Below are positions 7,948 to 16,085 of a stretch of 64,000 nt of DNA, in pieces (positions within the stretch are counted from its first letter, which is position 1; each line of letters begins with the position of its first letter). The DNA comes from an uncultured Eubacterium sp. (GTDB taxonomy: Bacteria; Bacillota; Clostridia; Lachnospirales; Lachnospiraceae). The position numbers were made by a program, and so were the translations under genes. Location: contig CAJTZF010000015.1 of the NCBI GenBank assembly GCA_910584245.1, forward strand, positions 7,030-71,029, read 5' to 3'. Under the pieces are notes generated by a model. It had not been told where the DNA came from and did not search any database. It was given only the letters and a program-made list of their open reading frames with translations.

Positions 7948-9330
7948 ATGCGGTTAAAGACGAAACTTATTCTTATATGCTGTATGAGTATTCTTTTTTC
8001 TTCCATCATTTGCAGTGTGGCAGTTTTTTTCCTGGCTAAGAAAAATTCCCTTGAGGCGGCAGAGGGACAGAGCTTTAAAATGGCAATGGCCAGTATTTCC
8101 AAACTGGAGGATAGAATCCGGGCGCTGGACGATGCGAAAAAGGGAAGTGTTGACCGAAAAGTACTGGAGTACATTTTTAAACAGCAGCAGGACGAGCTGC
8201 TCATATGTTTTTCCGGGGCTGGGCAAGAGGGAGAGGAAATTTTTAATTCTACGGTTTTTACACAGTCGGATTTTGAAGCGTTAAACTATACGGTCATATC
8301 CGACCGTATACAAATGGCGGAACTGCAGTGGGAGGGAATGCATTTTTTCGTGTATCAGCAGTTGGGGGAGTATAGCTATAGCCTGTATAAACTGGAGAAT
8401 GTTACATATGTGTGGGAGCGTATGAGACTTCTCGGTTTAGGACTTGCCATTTTATCGTGCGTTATTACAATGTTTGCCTGTCTCTTGTTATATCTCATCC
8501 TGAATAAGGTTTTGAGTCCCTTACAGAAATTAAATGAAGGGGCGAAGCAGATCGCCAGAGGGAGATATGAAGAGAGGATTGCGGTAGGAAGGAAGGATGA
8601 GATCGGGGAGTTGAGCGAAAATTTCAACCAGATGGCAGGGGCCGTGCAGTTGCGGATTGAGGAGTTAAAGGAGGCGGAGTGGAGACGGACGTTGTTTATG
8701 GGAAATTTAACACATGAGCTGAAAACGCCTATGACAGCGATCTCCGGGTATGCAAAGACGCTTTTAACCGTGAGGCTTCCAGATGAGGACAGAGAGGAGG
8801 CGCTTTCCTATATTTATAAGGAAAGCTGCCGTCTGGAACGGTTGTCCAGGAAACTTATGGATTTACTGCTTTTAGAGGAAGAGGACGCCATTGAGCTTAC
8901 GGAAGTATGCGCAGACGTGTTGTTTCATAATGCGGCGGAGGCGTGCGGACGCAGCTTGGAGGAGGATGGCATCCATTTAGAATGTCATGGGGAGAGCGAA
9001 ATTTTTTTCGTAGATGTCGAGCTTTTTACTGAAGTTTTGATTAATCTCATTGATAATGCAAGGAAAGCGAGCGGGAGTGGAGAAAGAATTATTCTTTCGG
9101 CGGCGGAAAACGTCATAGAGGTCAGGGATTTTGGAAAGGGAATACCAGAGGAGGAGAAGGAGAAAATTTTGGAGCCGTTTTATATGATTGATAAGTCCAG
9201 AAGCAGGAAAAGCGGCGGAGCGGGACTTGGACTTGCCATAACAGCTATGATATTGAAGAGGCACCATTGCCGGCTTCAAATCGAGAGTGAAGTTGGGCGG
9301 GGGACACGAATGATTTTACAATTTGTTTAA
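7948..9330 (+). CDS. HAMP-domain sensor histidine kinase
   Basis: 460-residue classical sensor kinase. Membrane segments at ~7-29 and ~160-184 flank an extracytoplasmic sensor domain of ~130 residues; a HAMP linker follows (~185-238), then HisKA with H256 in NLTHELKTPMTAISGYAK, and an ATPase domain with N box (INLIDNARKAS), DFGKGIP and GAGLGLAI. Signal unknown. It starts two bases after the regulator stop. A strong terminator hairpin at 9355-9390 closes the operon, so the downstream lipoprotein-exporter genes are a separate unit that this system may nevertheless control. Confidence 0.9.
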   Translation: MRLKTKLILICCMSILFSSIICSVAVFFLAKKNSLEAAEGQSFKMAMASISKLEDRIRALDDAKKGSVDRKVLEYIFKQQQDELLICFSGAGQEGEEIFNSTVFTQSDFEALNYTVISDRIQMAELQWEGMHFFVYQQLGEYSYSLYKLENVTYVWERMRLLGLGLAILSCVITMFACLLLYLILNKVLSPLQKLNEGAKQIARGRYEERIAVGRKDEIGELSENFNQMAGAVQLRIEELKEAEWRRTLFMGNLTHELKTPMTAISGYAKTLLTVRLPDEDREEALSYIYKESCRLERLSRKLMDLLLLEEEDAIELTEVCADVLFHNAAEACGRSLEEDGIHLECHGESEIFFVDVELFTEVLINLIDNARKASGSGERIILSAAENVIEVRDFGKGIPEEEKEKILEPFYMIDKSRSRKSGGAGLGLAITAMILKRHHCRLQIESEVGRGTRMILQFV

Positions 9331-9354
9331 AAAACGATGAATACTTGGTGAATG

Positions 9355-9390
9355 CGTCTATGTTACAATATGTTCAACATAGACGTTTCT
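9355..9390 (+). terminator. Intrinsic terminator after the second sensor kinase
   Basis: Perfect 10-bp stem CGTCTATGTT / AACATAGACG with an 11-base loop, followed by TTTCTTT. It ends the tetR-ilvBN-two-component operon. Confidence 0.85.
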
Positions 9391-9439
9391 TTATTTATAG
9401 AAAGCAAGCCGCCGGAGCGGCAGAATGTGAGGGTTGAAA

Positions 9440-10969
9440 ATGAAGAGAAGAGGGATCGTCATTATAATGTCAGGAATGCTCGCGCTTACGTTGGCGGGGT
9501 GCGCCAGCAATCCGGAGAAGTCTGTAGTACGGGAAAAGAATATGGATAAAATGCTGCAGGAGGCAGAGAAGACGGAAGATACAAGCACGTATGAGCAGGT
9601 TAAGGAGGAAGTGCAAAAATATGAGAAATATAAGACCCAGATTAAGGATAAAAAGTTGAAGGTCAATGTTGATGTCGACGCGAAAGTGGAAATACCCGGG
9701 GTAGAGAAGCTTTCCATTTACCGGGTCCGTGCGCAAAAGATCAAGCAGGAGTTTTTAGAACGCGTCCAAAAAGCGCTGACGCCGGACGTCACATATTACG
9801 ATGGACACAAAGGGACGGCCAGGACGAAAGTGGATATAGCCAAGGAAATAAGGGAATGCGAAAAAGACCGGACAGAATATAAAAAATCAGGAGATAAGGT
9901 GGGAGTGGAAGAGGTTGAGAGCGAAATTGCAGACTTGAGAAAGGCGTATGAAAATGCGCCTGATAGTATTAAACTTACTGATTATCCGTTACAGAATAAG
10001 ATCCTCAGTATTAAGAAGCTGCACGAAGACAACCCGGGTGATACGTTTAGCGACTGGCTGTATGATCTTCATGGAGACGGGGAGGTGTATTATGGATTGA
10101 GCGACGCGAAGGATGGAAATTATCATATGCTGTTTGTGCAGAATTCCGATAATTACGGAAATTGTTTGCGGTATGAGCGCAGCAAAGGAGGATACAGCGC
10201 TAGAATATACCATGCGGATGTTGAGAATGATCTTGATATGGCTGTCAAGAAAAAGGATGGCCAGGAACCGGATTTTTTTAATACCGTAGATGCAACGGTG
10301 TCCTGTGTTGATAATGAAACTCTGACTTTACCAGAGGAAGAGGCGGAAGAGAAGGCGAACGCTCTTCTTGGCCAGCTGGGACTGGATGATTATAAGTGTT
10401 ATGACAAAGGGGTGTATTCGCAGCTTTTACAGAGGAAAGATGAGGATAAATACAGGGATGTTTACCGTTTTTTGTATTTGAGGAAGCAGGATAACGTATT
10501 TGTGGATAATCAGGCAGGTTTTAAGCTGACCGATGGCTGGCAGGGCAATAGTTACGTAAAAAAAATGTGGGGAAGCGAAGCGGTAGTTGTGACGGTGAAT
10601 GACATCGGTATTGTAGGTTTCTATTATCTTTCCCCTCTCAGCATAAGTGAAACCGTGGTGAAAGAAAGCCGGATCAAGTCTTTTGATGAAATCAAGGGGA
10701 CATTTGAAAAAATGGTCGTCATTGAAAATGCAGCGGAGGACAAAGAGGCGGAAGGAAGCGTATCCATCAAGGTAACGGATGTAAAGCTTGTATATACTAG
10801 AATTAGCGAAAAAGACAGTTTTGATACGGGACTGGTCGTTCCCGTCTGGAATTTTGAGGGGACAGTTGTCGATGAATACGGGGGAAAAAAGGGAGGCGAA
10901 CAGGAAGGGACGATTCTTTCTATTAATGCGATTGACGGTTCTGTCATAAATCAGGAACTGGGATATTAG
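9440..10969 (+). CDS. Large lipoprotein of unknown function (DUF6034-like)
   Basis: 509-residue secreted protein with a lipoprotein signal peptide: basic start MKRRG, hydrophobic core, lipobox LAGC with the modified Cys at ~21. A charged, Lys/Glu-rich coiled-coil-like region (residues ~30-60 and 110-150) precedes mixed alpha/beta domains; no catalytic motif is recognised. Overall layout resembles uncharacterised Lachnospiraceae lipoproteins that accompany ABC exporters. The ATG at 9440 is chosen because GAGGG lies six bases upstream; a TTG at 9434 touches the ribosome site. It is followed after 33 bases by the ABC-2 permease genes, suggesting a surface-exposed partner of that exporter. Confidence 0.75.
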   Translation: MKRRGIVIIMSGMLALTLAGCASNPEKSVVREKNMDKMLQEAEKTEDTSTYEQVKEEVQKYEKYKTQIKDKKLKVNVDVDAKVEIPGVEKLSIYRVRAQKIKQEFLERVQKALTPDVTYYDGHKGTARTKVDIAKEIRECEKDRTEYKKSGDKVGVEEVESEIADLRKAYENAPDSIKLTDYPLQNKILSIKKLHEDNPGDTFSDWLYDLHGDGEVYYGLSDAKDGNYHMLFVQNSDNYGNCLRYERSKGGYSARIYHADVENDLDMAVKKKDGQEPDFFNTVDATVSCVDNETLTLPEEEAEEKANALLGQLGLDDYKCYDKGVYSQLLQRKDEDKYRDVYRFLYLRKQDNVFVDNQAGFKLTDGWQGNSYVKKMWGSEAVVVTVNDIGIVGFYYLSPLSISETVVKESRIKSFDEIKGTFEKMVVIENAAEDKEAEGSVSIKVTDVKLVYTRISEKDSFDTGLVVPVWNFEGTVVDEYGGKKGGEQEGTILSINAIDGSVINQELGY

Positions 10970-11002
10970 AACTTTGTATGCCTGACAGGAAGGATCATAA
11001 CT

Positions 11003-11626
11003 ATGAATAGCTTTGAAACGGATTTGAAACGGGCGTTTTTCAGTGTAAACTTTCTCGCGGGACTGCTGATCGAGTGCTTTATTCTATGGCGATCCGGCTT
11101 CCAGTCGGAAATGTTTCGAATTAGCGTGCCAGTGCTGTCTTCACTTCCTTATACGACGGCATGGCTCGGCGATTATAAGAGCGGGTATATAAAGGCATAT
11201 TTGCCGAGGAGTGGAACAGCCTCCTATATATTAGGAAAGTTTTTATCGTGTGGGATTAGCGGGGGAGCGCTGCTTGTACTTGCCTGTATGGCCATTCCGG
11301 CGGGGGAAGAAGGGGATCGGGAGGGAAAGCTTTTTCTCATATTTCTCTCTGGCATGTTTTGGGCGGTCGTGTCGGCAACCCTTGCCGCCGCTGCAAAGAG
11401 CCGGTATGTCGCTTATGGCGGTGCGTTTGTCCTGTTCTATGTACTTGTCATATTGTATGAGCGCTATTTTAAGGGATGGTATTGTCTATACCCGGTGGAA
11501 TGGTATGCGCCCGAGCACACATGGGTTTTAGGGGATATCGGGATTATATGGATGCTTACAGGCATGATTGTTGTAATTGGCATTTTGTATTATGAAATAC
11601 TGAGGAGGTGTATAGAAAATGTATAA
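11003..11626 (+). CDS. ABC-2-type membrane protein, small
   Basis: 207-residue integral membrane protein with about five to six hydrophobic segments (around 15-30, 45-60, 75-98, 108-125, 135-152, 180-200). No catalytic motif; the size, the context and the pairing with another permease and an ATPase indicate a channel subunit of an ABC exporter. Preceded by AGGAAGGA. Its stop overlaps the start of the next permease gene by eight bases, so the two are likely made in a fixed ratio and form a heteromeric channel. Substrate unknown. Confidence 0.7.
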   Translation: MNSFETDLKRAFFSVNFLAGLLIECFILWRSGFQSEMFRISVPVLSSLPYTTAWLGDYKSGYIKAYLPRSGTASYILGKFLSCGISGGALLVLACMAIPAGEEGDREGKLFLIFLSGMFWAVVSATLAAAAKSRYVAYGGAFVLFYVLVILYERYFKGWYCLYPVEWYAPEHTWVLGDIGIIWMLTGMIVVIGILYYEILRRCIENV

Positions 11627-12506
11627 AATGAGGCAGATGGTCCATATTGCCCGTTCTAATTTTCGTAAGTGGCACAAAAATCCTCAGATCATAATGTGTT
11701 TTCTGCTCGCCTTTGTTTTTTGTTTCCTATTGTCCGATAAGGTCATGCAGTTTGCACAGACACATGGTACTTATTTGCAGGCGATGGAAGCTTTTATATG
11801 GACGTTTGGGGATTCCCAGTCCGTGCTCGCGATTTCCATATTGCTGCTGCTTCTTTTTTCCGATCTGCCCAATCTTTCGAATGAAGTTCCGTATTTTATG
11901 GTTCGGACAGACAGGACGGTATGGATGCTGGGGCAGATCTTGTATTTAATTGCCGCTACTTTTTGCTTTTTGGTTTTTATCCTGGCGTCAACGGCGCTTT
12001 TGTCAGCGGGCAGGGCATATCCGGCGAACCTCTGGAGTGATACGGCGGCAATTCTGGGGTATTCAGGGATCGGTGAACAGCTCGCCGTGCCGGCCTTTGT
12101 CAAAGTATTGGAACTGACGGATCCGTATCGGTGTACGCTTCAGATTTTTTTTCTGATGACGGGCTATACCATAACAATGGCGGGCATTATTTTATTTTTA
12201 AATCTTTTCCGCAGCAATGGAGGCATGATAGGGGGCGTTTCCTTCAGTGCATTTGGGCTTTTGATGAACCCGGACATTGTGGCGGACTGGTTCGGCATAT
12301 CGATAGAGAAAATACGTTTTGCCAATATAGTAAGCGGCTGGATTTCCCCTTTGAATCATGCGACGTATTATATGCACAATTTTGGTTATGACAATCTTCC
12401 CAGGCTGTGGCAGTCCTATCTGTTTTTTGTGCTTTTAAGCGCCGTGCTCTTTACGGGAGCGCTTATTAAAATAAAAAGTTACCCATTCTCATTTACGGGA
12501 ACATAA
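11619..12506 (+). CDS. ABC-2-type permease
   Basis: 295-residue membrane protein with about six hydrophobic segments (near 25-45, 65-85, 105-130, 178-200, 205-220, 265-285). The polar N-terminus (HIARSNFRKWHKNPQI) is the cytoplasmic coupling region common in ABC-2 permeases. It overlaps the preceding membrane gene and lies 25 bases before the ATPase gene. Probably the second channel subunit of the exporter; substrate unknown. Confidence 0.75.
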   Translation: MYKMRQMVHIARSNFRKWHKNPQIIMCFLLAFVFCFLLSDKVMQFAQTHGTYLQAMEAFIWTFGDSQSVLAISILLLLLFSDLPNLSNEVPYFMVRTDRTVWMLGQILYLIAATFCFLVFILASTALLSAGRAYPANLWSDTAAILGYSGIGEQLAVPAFVKVLELTDPYRCTLQIFFLMTGYTITMAGIILFLNLFRSNGGMIGGVSFSAFGLLMNPDIVADWFGISIEKIRFANIVSGWISPLNHATYYMHNFGYDNLPRLWQSYLFFVLLSAVLFTGALIKIKSYPFSFTGT

Positions 12507-12531
12507 AAACACGATTGGAGGGATGAGAGAG

Positions 12532-13179
12532 ATGGAGGAAAAAGTGGGAATTGAAGTGGAACATGTGTATAAATCATTTGGGAAGGAACACGTACTTAAA
12601 AACATCAGTTTTAAAATACCCTCTGGCAGTATTTACGGGGTGGTTGGAAATAATGGAAGCGGAAAAACCGTGCTTATGAAATGTATATGCGGCTTTATGA
12701 AATGTGACCGGGGAAGGATTGTTGTAAATGGCAGACAGGTGGGTAAGGAGGTGGACTTTCCGGACCGTCTTGGAGTGATTATTGAGACGCCGGGGTTTAT
12801 CCCCAATTTGTCAGGATACAAAAATCTGAAAATACTTGCCGCACTAAAGGGAAGAATCGGGAAAACGGAAATCAGGGAGACGATACGGAGAGTAGGGCTT
12901 GACCCTGACATGAGGAAGCCTGTGGCAAAATACTCTCTTGGGATGCGTCAGAGGCTTGGGATTGCGCAGGCAATTATGGAAAATCCAAGCGTACTTGTTT
13001 TGGATGAGCCATTGAATGGGCTGGACCGGTACGGCGTTGTGGAAATAAGGTCTTTGCTCAAGGAATTAAAAGCAGATGGGAAATCCATCCTTCTTGCCAG
13101 CCACAACGCACAGGATATTGAAGAACTTTGCGACCATGTACAGGATTTGATGTTAGAAAGGAAGGAAGAAGATGAATAG
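12532..13179 (+). CDS. ABC transporter ATP-binding protein
   Basis: 215-residue ATPase. Walker A GNNGSGKTV near 36-44, signature YSLGMRQRLGIAQ, Walker B with catalytic Glu VLVLDEPLNGLD and switch His in LLASHNAQD. The closest functional class is the drug/bacteriocin exporter group (CcmA/BcrA type). The start at 12532 is chosen because GGAGGG lies nine bases upstream; the ATG at 12523 touches that site. Its stop overlaps the next gene by eight bases, tying the ATPase to the duplicated-domain surface protein. Confidence 0.92.
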   Translation: MEEKVGIEVEHVYKSFGKEHVLKNISFKIPSGSIYGVVGNNGSGKTVLMKCICGFMKCDRGRIVVNGRQVGKEVDFPDRLGVIIETPGFIPNLSGYKNLKILAALKGRIGKTEIRETIRRVGLDPDMRKPVAKYSLGMRQRLGIAQAIMENPSVLVLDEPLNGLDRYGVVEIRSLLKELKADGKSILLASHNAQDIEELCDHVQDLMLERKEEDE

Positions 13180-15103
13180 GCGGAATTGGAGGAGAGTATT
13201 AGCGATCTTGTGTCTTGCCGGCTGCCTGGTTTGCAGAGATGGTTTTGACCGCCCTCTGGCGCGTGCTGAGCAGAAGTCCGCGGGTGAAGCCGGACAGGAC
13301 AGCGCGGACGGGGAAGGAAAGCAGGGGATGTCGGACGCAGGGGGGATGGCAGGTTTCGTCATAGACAACCAAAACATATATGAGGGGATGGATAAGTCCT
13401 ATGCCCGGGGATATGTTCCGAAAGTAGGAAGAAAAAAAGCGGTAGTTGTACTGCCCTTGCTGGCAAAACGCAAGATTGCGCAAAACCGGCTGACCGCCGC
13501 CGTCCGGTTTGGGGAGACAGATCCTTCACCGTTTGTGCGGAAAAATTATGAAAAGGCAGTTGCCTTTGCCAATCATCCGACAGGGAGGTCAGGACAAACG
13601 ATGGGGTGCTATCTCGTGTCGTTCCAGCTTGAATTGAAAAAAGAGCGCTATAATGGGAGCTATCCTGTCATGTTTTTGGTCAGTGCAGAGGACGAAGCTG
13701 GCAATGAAATCAATCAGGAATTCACGGTGTATGTGACGATAGCGGACGGAAAAGAGGCAGGAGGAGAGGGAAGTCAGGGAATATCCGATACAGGGGGCAT
13801 GACAGGTTTTACGATAGACAGCCGTCATGTATACAAGGGGATGGGAAAGTCCTATGCCCAGGGGTATGTTCCGGGAATAGAAGGGAAAAAGGCAGTCATC
13901 GTGCTGCCGCTGCTGGCGAAGCATAAGCTGGCCGGAAATAAGGCGACTGTCACACTCAAATTCGGAGAGACAGAAAATCTGCCGTTTGTGCGCAAAAACT
14001 ATGAGAAAGCAGTTGCTCTCGGAGCGCATAAGACGGGAGAGGGGAATAAAAAACAGGAGTGCTATCTTGTTACCTTTTCGTTGAAGTTAAAGGAGGAGCG
14101 CTATAATGGAAGCTATCCCGTGACTTTGGCTGTCGCCGCACAGGACGGAAACGGCAATGAGATCAATCAGGAATTTACAGTGTATGTAACGATAACAGAT
14201 GGAAAAGATCCGGCTGCGGACGGCGCGGCGCCAGGCGCCGACAACAGCCTTCCCCAATTTGCGCCTAAAGTTATGGTTCACACATACAAATTTTCGAAGA
14301 AAAAAGTTTTGTGTGGGAGAGAAACGACAGCGAAGGTTACGCTTCTTAACACGAGTAAGACAGAACCGGTGAAAAATATGCTTGTAACAGTTGCACCGGA
14401 TGAAAATGTAGAGCTGCTTGATAAGACTGGCAGCAGCTACGTGGGGGAGCTGGGGCCGGACAGTACATGTGATATATCATTTAAATTCCGGGCGCGCGCG
14501 GCAGTGCCAAGCGGGCAGTATAACATTAATATCACGATGGATTATGCGGATAGCAAGGGAAATCCGATTACCGCCCAGGGAACGGTAAAGGTGTCGGCCC
14601 GGCAGCAGGTACAGATTGAGCTTGCCCCAGTCCATGTGCCGAAGGAATTGCAGCTGGGTGAGACGGTGGAATTACAGGTTCAGGCAATGAACCTGGGAAA
14701 AGGAAAGCTGTATCATGTGCGCGCCAATATGGAGGCGGACGGTTTGACGCCATCCGGTACAGCATTTATCGGGGATATGGAGGCGGGAACTTCTATGTCT
14801 GGCAGCATGGAGCTCACGGCGGAAGGACTGGACGGGGATTCCTTATTTGGTGCGACCCAGGGGAAGATCACATTTTATTACGAAGATGAGGGGGGGAATG
14901 AGTTGACGCAGGAACAGGCATTTGAGACTTCTATCGTATCTCCGCTGAGTGGGGAGGGGGAAGACCAGACGGAGGATGATACAAGACAGTGGTGGATTAT
15001 AATGACGGTAATCGTCGTAGTTCTCGTCCAGGCAGCCGTTATATTTTTTATGAGAAGGCCGAGGAGGGCGCATAGGGGAGAAGTGGACTATAATGAAAAA
15101 TAA
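13172..15103 (+). CDS. Exported, membrane-anchored protein with duplicated domain and CARDB-like domains
   Basis: 643 residues. N-terminal signal sequence (a lipobox-like LAGC at C18, or cleavage after ARA). Two ~147-residue copies follow (about 49-194 and 199-345) sharing long near-identical stretches such as PFVRKNYEKAV and NEINQEFTVYVTI. Then two beta-sandwich domains of the CARDB/NEW3 adhesion type (about 365-480 and 485-600), and a C-terminal membrane helix (~613-633) with a basic RRPRR stop. The architecture suggests an extracellular protein tethered at one or both ends. It overlaps both neighbours (8 and 11 bases), so it is an integral part of the exporter operon. Function unknown; binding or sequestering the exporter substrate is speculation. 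Confidence 0.75.
   Translation: MNRRNWRRVLAILCLAGCLVCRDGFDRPLARAEQKSAGEAGQDSADGEGKQGMSDAGGMAGFVIDNQNIYEGMDKSYARGYVPKVGRKKAVVVLPLLAKRKIAQNRLTAAVRFGETDPSPFVRKNYEKAVAFANHPTGRSGQTMGCYLVSFQLELKKERYNGSYPVMFLVSAEDEAGNEINQEFTVYVTIADGKEAGGEGSQGISDTGGMTGFTIDSRHVYKGMGKSYAQGYVPGIEGKKAVIVLPLLAKHKLAGNKATVTLKFGETENLPFVRKNYEKAVALGAHKTGEGNKKQECYLVTFSLKLKEERYNGSYPVTLAVAAQDGNGNEINQEFTVYVTITDGKDPAADGAAPGADNSLPQFAPKVMVHTYKFSKKKVLCGRETTAKVTLLNTSKTEPVKNMLVTVAPDENVELLDKTGSSYVGELGPDSTCDISFKFRARAAVPSGQYNINITMDYADSKGNPITAQGTVKVSARQQVQIELAPVHVPKELQLGETVELQVQAMNLGKGKLYHVRANMEADGLTPSGTAFIGDMEAGTSMSGSMELTAEGLDGDSLFGATQGKITFYYEDEGGNELTQEQAFETSIVSPLSGEGEDQTEDDTRQWWIIMTVIVVVLVQAAVIFFMRRPRRAHRGEVDYNEK
13316..14206 (+). repeat. 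Tandem ~450-bp internal gene duplication
   Basis: Two consecutive in-frame copies (about 13316-13753 and 13766-14206) encode the duplicated domain of the surface protein. The copies agree at most residues, and several DNA stretches are nearly identical, for example around the NEINQEFTVYVTI codons. The high similarity points to a relatively recent duplication. Confidence 0.85.
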
Positions 15104-15953
15104 AATTCGGGGTTTTTTAAAACTGAGAAAGCAGAGCGATACCGTAAAGCTGATCTGCATGCTTGCATTCGTGGAAATCTTTTTTCTTGCCAATACTATT
15201 TATCATGCGTGGGGAATTTATCATTATGTTAATACACCTGCGGAATACATCCTCATGGGAACGGAGGGGGGCCGGGGGGAACGCGTGGAGGAACTGCGCC
15301 GGAGTGGCACAGTGGAAATAGTAAGTTGTCAAGAGGATGTCCCGGTCACGATTATGGACCGGGGAACGGGAGTGGAAGTCGACTGCACGATATTGTCCCA
15401 GGAATATGTGGAGGAAATGTTCGGCGTGAAGCTTTCGGGCACTTCGAGACGCATTTATATGAATGAAACGGCATTTTCGGATTTGAAGGAGGCATTATCA
15501 GAAAAAAGTGAGAGCGTGTCGCATCTGGAACAATCCAGGCAGGGAGAGGGAGGCTTAGAATTTGAAATCCGTTATTCCATGCCTGAGCCGGCGGACGGAC
15601 AGGAGGGAGAGGGAGGCGGCATGGCTGCGGCGCCGCAATATAAAAAAGCGAAGCTGGTAGTCGTAAACATGGGAGAGAAGGAAGACAAGAGCATCGTCTG
15701 TACAGCGGAGACGGGCGGCAAGTTTTTGAAAGAGGCCGCAACCTTGAGAGTACAGTTTCAAAAACATGATCTGGACGGACTTCAAGTGAGTAATTTGAGA
15801 AAGATGGGATATAAGATTGAAAATGAGGAGGTAGTAATTGCAGAAGAGTATGAAATAAAAACCCAATTACTCCATATCCAGTACGGAATGATTGTCTGTG
15901 CAATTTGCCTCGTATCCGTTTTTGCATTAAGCCGTGGGGTGAGGAAAAAATAA
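15093..15953 (+). CDS. Two-pass membrane protein with extracytoplasmic domain, unknown function
   Basis: 286 residues with one membrane helix at each end (~17-38 and ~260-281) and ~220 extracytoplasmic residues between. The loop begins with a beta-rich part (TVEIVSCQEDVPVTIMDRG) and has a Gly/Glu-rich disordered section near 165-180. The topology is like the extracellular domain of MacB/FtsX permeases but without the other helices. It starts inside the 3' end of the preceding gene and is last in the operon begun at 9440. I do not recognise the family; a partner of the exporter or of the duplicated-domain protein is inferred from context only. Confidence 0.65.
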   Translation: MKNKIRGFLKLRKQSDTVKLICMLAFVEIFFLANTIYHAWGIYHYVNTPAEYILMGTEGGRGERVEELRRSGTVEIVSCQEDVPVTIMDRGTGVEVDCTILSQEYVEEMFGVKLSGTSRRIYMNETAFSDLKEALSEKSESVSHLEQSRQGEGGLEFEIRYSMPEPADGQEGEGGGMAAAPQYKKAKLVVVNMGEKEDKSIVCTAETGGKFLKEAATLRVQFQKHDLDGLQVSNLRKMGYKIENEEVVIAEEYEIKTQLLHIQYGMIVCAICLVSVFALSRGVRKK

Positions 15954-16022
15954 AAAGTGCCTTCGTAAATAGTGTCGGTATACTGTTTGCGGGGGTATTT
16001 TGCTGATTGTAAAAGAAATGGG

Positions 16023-16051
16023 TTGAGTTCTGGATTTCTTTTATGTATAAT
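16023..16051 (+). promoter_or_regulatory. Promoter of the MutS-like gene pair
   Basis: TTGAGT (16023-16028), 17-base spacer, TATAAT (16046-16051); start codon 35 bases downstream of the -10. Confidence 0.75.
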
Positions 16052-16085
16052 TGAAAACAAACAAGTGGAAGGCGGGGAATAAGGA

